Shown here piece after piece: positions 60,433-64,000 of a DNA stretch of 64,000 nucleotides. Positions within the stretch are counted from its first letter, which is position 1; each line of letters starts with the position of its first letter. Made by a program: the position numbers and the translations under genes. The stretch comes from Paramecium octaurelia (lineage: Eukaryota; Ciliophora; Oligohymenophorea; Peniculida; Parameciidae): the NCBI GenBank assembly GCA_905182995.1, contig CAJJDP010000019.1, forward strand, positions 275,600 to 339,599. Reading direction: 5' to 3'. Under the pieces are notes generated by a model. The model did no database searches and had not been told where the DNA came from. It saw nothing but the letters and a program-made list of their open reading frames with translations.

Positions 60433-61488
60433 ATGAAGTTAAAATCGTTGAAAATCAAAGAAATTATTAAGTTTGATAAATTTATCAAAGTCAGCAACTT
60501 AGAAAATTCAAGTAATCAAATGGGATTTAATGTCGGTTTGGAACCAAAAAATATGAGTGCAAAGGAATTGGCAATTATACAGACGAGAAAAGCTTTATAG
60601 AATATAATCTCATGGTCATTAATGATTTATCAAAATGTAAATCTATATTGCCAATATTATTTATATCAAATAATTTCAGAATGATCAGCTTCCGGTTGAC
60701 AATTTTGATATATCTAGTAAACTAATAAAGAAGATATTTTGAAGATAGTCAAGGATCACCTAAGAATTGAGGAAAAATAGCTATATTTTAATAAAATTGT
60801 TACTTTGATGCTGAGTTAATAATTTTTAAATAGAAGCAACGAAAGTGATGCATTTATTACCTTAGTTTTCACTAATATTATATTAGATTTGGGAACTAAC
60901 TTAATTTTTAAAAATTAAATGATGCCTACATCATACAATTAATATATTGTCATGTTACTATCGAATTTTTAGTACCATTTCTTCAATAATAAAGTTGAAT
61001 AGGTAAAGCAAGAAGAAGGAGAGTAATCATAAGGAAAAATAGAAGATGAATGTGATAATTAATCAAAATTAGAGAAAAAGGAACAGAAAAATAAGGAGAA
61101 TGATAATGATTATAACAAAAAAATTCATATTTTTCCAGGTTAAACCAAGAATTACTACAAAAATATGGGTTAAAAGATCGTAAACTTTATGGTTGAAGAA
61201 TTTTAAGATGATGTGAAAGTAATGAGTGACAATTATATAAAATAATTTATGAAGATTTCAAGTCAAGGTTTTAATAGGAATGCCATTTTGAAGCTCAAAA
61301 AATCCAAAATAGCTCGAAAAATACTAAAATTATTCTTTGCTAATTATAAATGGGTAAAACCCTTTATATCCTAGCATAAGGCAGAGCTCGATTTGTATTT
61401 CAGATACAATACTTAAGTCTATTGTCCTCAAAAGAAATAAAAAAATTTAGAAAAATCAATAAATAACTAAATCAAACAAGAAGAATGA
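60433..61488 (+). CDS. Hypothetical protein, 329 aa
   Basis: Two introns fit: 60637-60679 (43 nt, GTA...CAG, long for this genome) and 60695-60717 (23 nt, GTT...TAG), giving 330 codons. N-terminus: NQMGFNVGLEPKNMSAKELA. Then a helical domain (KEDILKIVKDHLRIEEKQLY; DAFITLVFTNIILDLGTNLI), a very charged Glu/Lys linker (EKKEQKNKENDNDYNKK) and a basic C-terminal domain (ILKLKKSKIARKILKLFFAN). It may bind nucleic acid through the basic domain, which is a guess. The splice sites are non-canonical, so the first exons are less certain than the last. Confidence 0.65.
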
Positions 61489-61524
61489 TTAAAATTTGAA
61501 TATTAAAAAGTGCTTTATATAATA

Positions 61525-62043
61525 ATGAACTGTATTCAATTATTTGAACTCATAATTTTATTATTGTTGTTCAACCTTTTATCTCAACTATAGGATTTTA
61601 CTGTTTTCCCAATAATTAAAAAATTATTTTTTATTTTAATACATACAAAATCACAATATATCAGTTTTTCCAATCTCTAAGAATTGGAAAAATTCAAACC
61701 TATTGACATGATGCAATTACAATCTAAAATCTCAATATTAAAGACAAAAAGATTAACCTATATAATTGAAAGCAAAATACATCTGAGATTTATTAAGATT
61801 GTTTAAAACAAAAAAGTAACCTATAGAGATGGACTCATACTTTCTGAAGTATAATTACGAATTCATTAGAAGATATTTCATTACTTTTAATTTGCTATTA
61901 ATAAGACTTGGATTTTCTTTTAATATTAGTCTCATTCGAACAAATATAAAGTTAGTTGCCTTATAATGTTATTTATGCTTAATTTTGGCTATTTGGTAGA
62001 AATTTAAACAATCACTTCACACTATGTTTTTAATTTAGAATGA
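61525..62043 (+). CDS. Possible gene: hydrophobic 172-aa protein
   Basis: An uninterrupted frame of 173 codons from ATG to TGA. The start MNCIQLFELIILLLLFNLLS resembles a signal peptide or anchor, followed by a mixed region (KFKPIDMMQLQSKISILKTK) and a second hydrophobic stretch (SCLIMLFMLNFGYLVEIQTI). With only TGA as stop and ~75% A+T, frames of this length arise by chance occasionally, so it is uncertain. No homology recognised. Confidence 0.4.
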
Positions 62044-62780
62044 AAATAGTGAATATAACATATGAAGCACATGTTTTTTGAAAGAGATTAACTCATGTGC
62101 TAATTATTTTTTCGTATTGAATGTATTCTATAAAATTGAAAAAATTTATATTTAATGAATATTCACAAGCAAAACTTAATACAAGTTACTCATATCAATT
62201 TCAGTTTAAATAATTTAAATTGAAATATAACAAAGACAATCAAAAAATGTGAATTCAGATACATCAGGCTCAATGTAAATAGTTGAGCATCTCAACAGAA
62301 AAATGAAAAATAATAATGTTAAGAGCATTGACATGTGATAAAGCTGCTCTTCCAAAATCGTGGACAGAATTTTTCAATTTACAAGATTTTAATAAAGGAT
62401 GAATTAAGTAAATTATTCATTAGTATGAAGAGTAAATTGGAACTCTAATTAATAATACAAGCAACTCTAGCAGATTTAATTTTTTTTTAAACTATTTCAT
62501 TCGAAAGCATTATCTAACTCCAATTTGAAAAATTCAAAATTGCATAAACTAATTTTATCCCTTCTCCAAGATGTTTAATGAAATTTTAAGTAAATCATAT
62601 AAATTACAATAAAGAGGTTTATTGGCTTAAATCAGGTCGATATAAAAAGCATGTTCAAAAATGGCAAAGGAGAAACTCAAAGAGTTGTATTTTTTTGAAT
62701 TAGATTATGTGATTTTATTACATTTTATATATATTGTTAAATTTATTATATAATTAATGTAATAATACACATTAGATAAC
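62044..62780. other. AT-rich intergenic region
   Basis: No convincing gene, repeat or RNA. A few phrases around 62330-62480 have mildly higher GC but no continuous frame. Confidence 0.45.
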
Positions 62781-62936
62781 ATGATGCCTAAGCAATATTT
62801 TGATTATTGCATCAAAAAATACGGCGCAAATGATTATAAAGAGAAGGAGATGGTCATTGAAATCAGTGAGCAAGCTATGAAAGAAATTTAAGTTTTAAAG
62901 TGGTTCCATCAATAGCATAATCGATAATAACCATGA
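62781..62936 (+). CDS. Possible small gene, 51 aa
   Basis: ATG to TGA, 52 codons: MMPKQYFDYCIKKYGANDYK followed by EKEMVIEISEQAMKEIQVLK. Balanced, protein-like composition with higher GC than its surroundings. It may be a small gene or the last exon or relic of a larger one. It converges on the COQ5-like locus with 51 bp between. Confidence 0.4.
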
Positions 62937-62987
62937 AATAATATTTTTAATCTAGAATTTACAATAAAATTACCTTATAAATTACTA

Positions 62988-63896
62988 TCATAACTTACAC
63001 CCAAAATGCACAGCCACAACTCCATCTGTATAATTTTTAAATTCTATAAATCTAAAACCAGCATTTCTATTATATTTTTAATAAATCTTATTAACAATGG
63101 AATTTCTCAATGCTCTCTACTAAATATTAATATGAATTTCTATCATTAGCCACAATTTATCCCGTAGAATTAATAAATATAATTGAAAAGAGATAAAATT
63201 AAATCATTAACATTTTTATGAATTTATTCTTATTCTTCAACTATATATTTCTTAAATTAATTAAACATAACTTACTGTAAAACATGATTCTAAACACTAC
63301 TAAATTCTAAAAATTAAAATTTTCCTCCTAATTTCAAAACTCTACGAGCTTCGCCAATTGCTTTAGAAATTCTAGAAACATTTCTGATTCCAAAAGCAAT
63401 TGTATAAGTATCAAAAGTATTTGATTCAAATGGCAATTCTTTGCCGTTTGCACAAAAATGTCAATTTCTAATAATTAAAAAACAATATTACAATTTTAAT
63501 ATCCTAATTCATTTGCTCTTTTTTATCCAACGTCAAAAATAGATTAATTTATATCTAAGACTGTTATTTTTAGATTTTCATTAAACAAATTACTTCCTTT
63601 ATATTTCTCAAGTATACGGAATGCAATATCGCCTGTACCTCCAGCAACATCCAATATGGGAAAATCTCCATTTTTTAATGATCCGAGTTCTTCTACAAAG
63701 AAATTCTTCCAACATCTATCAATCCATCACTCATCAAATCATTCATCAAATCGTAGCTATTTTTAAATAAATCGGTACTTATTTGCAACACTTAATTGAC
63801 ACTTTATTATTTCTCTTCAAGTCTGACCTTCTTAAAACCAAAGTTAGCTTCATGACAAAAATTAAATACTTTCAATTTAATTAGTGATTTTGTCAT
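62988..63896 (-). pseudogene. COQ5: COQ5/UbiE-type methyltransferase copy with frame disruptions
   Basis: All parts of a ubiquinone-biosynthesis C-methyltransferase occur in order: FGFKKVRLEEKQQSVNQVLQ, YDLMNDLMSDG, WKNFFVEELGSLKNGDFPIL and the SAM-binding [57 protein letters not shown] then [31 protein letters not shown] and YTDGVVAVHFGCKL. These lie in different frames, with at least three shifts (near 63727, 63460 and 63080) that no acceptable intron explains. One 25-nt AAG-type intron near 63265-63290 is plausible. Either a recent pseudogene (for example a lost whole-genome-duplication copy) or assembly indels. The enzyme family call is firm. Confidence 0.85.
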
Positions 63897-64000
63897 AAAT
63901 AAAATATAATATATAAAAATATAAAATATGTACATCAATCATTATAAACATAATTTACAATTACCATATAAGATTTTTATATATTTATTAAAATATATTT
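63897..64000. other. AT-rich end of window
   Basis: Almost pure A/T with ATATAA-type runs; no telomeric C4A2/C3A3 repeat is present, so this is not a chromosome end. Confidence 0.6.

Noticed and set aside
1-64000. Transposons, retroelements or virus-derived genes
   Set aside because: No reverse transcriptase, transposase, integrase or terminal repeats were recognised; expected for macronuclear DNA, from which such elements are removed.
63897-64000. Telomere at the right edge
   Set aside because: The sequence is A/T-rich but lacks C4A2/C3A3 repeats.

Overview
The window is macronuclear DNA of a ciliate of the Paramecium type. Long reading frames appear only if TAA and TAG are read as glutamine and TGA is the sole stop, and these frames are joined by very short introns (22-31 nt in most cases). 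Base composition is strongly AT-rich and genes are packed tightly on both strands. Standard-code ORFs are nearly all fragments or shadows. No tRNA, rRNA, CRISPR array, telomere repeat or transposon was recognised. Exon joins below were chosen by reading-frame continuity and checked by requiring each spliced length to be a multiple of three.

Left third (1-20100): 3' part of an unknown tail-anchored protein; a small acidic protein; a coiled-coil protein; a seven-transmembrane receptor fused to a degenerate phosphatidylinositol-phosphate-kinase-like domain, divergent from a mitochondrial-type mercaptopyruvate sulfurtransferase; an unknown coiled-coil protein; a decayed ORC1/Cdc6 copy; the first of two paralogous proteins that combine a degenerate histone-deacetylase-like region with kelch-like repeats; a secreted Glu/Thr-rich protein; a GRAM-VASt lipid-transfer protein; and a CFAP100 homologue.

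Middle (20100-41800): a small ORF; the second deacetylase-like/kelch paralogue; small orphan genes; a B-box/coiled-coil/SPRY (TRIM-like) protein; an SLC35F-type transporter; an unknown 532-residue protein; a single-pass coiled-coil membrane protein; a coiled-coil/double-GAF protein; a ULK/ATG1-like kinase whose start lies 20 bp from that of the divergent CIAPIN1/Dre2 Fe-S assembly factor; and a coiled-coil RING protein.

Right third (41800-64000): a 12-kb gene for a DNA-PKcs-type PI3K-like kinase (kinase and FATC domains read clearly); small coiled-coil genes; a probable N-myristoylated 575-residue orphan; a STRIP/Far11-like STRIPAK subunit; an orphan; and a COQ5/UbiE methyltransferase copy broken by at least three frame changes.

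The most unusual results are: (i) at least a dozen introns that can be joined in frame only with AAG at the 3' end instead of the usual Paramecium TAG; (ii) the two deacetylase-like/kelch paralogues; and (iii) the receptor-lipid-kinase fusion. The genes show no operon-like functional theme. DNA-PKcs stands out because Paramecium depends on Ku-type end joining when it rebuilds its somatic genome.
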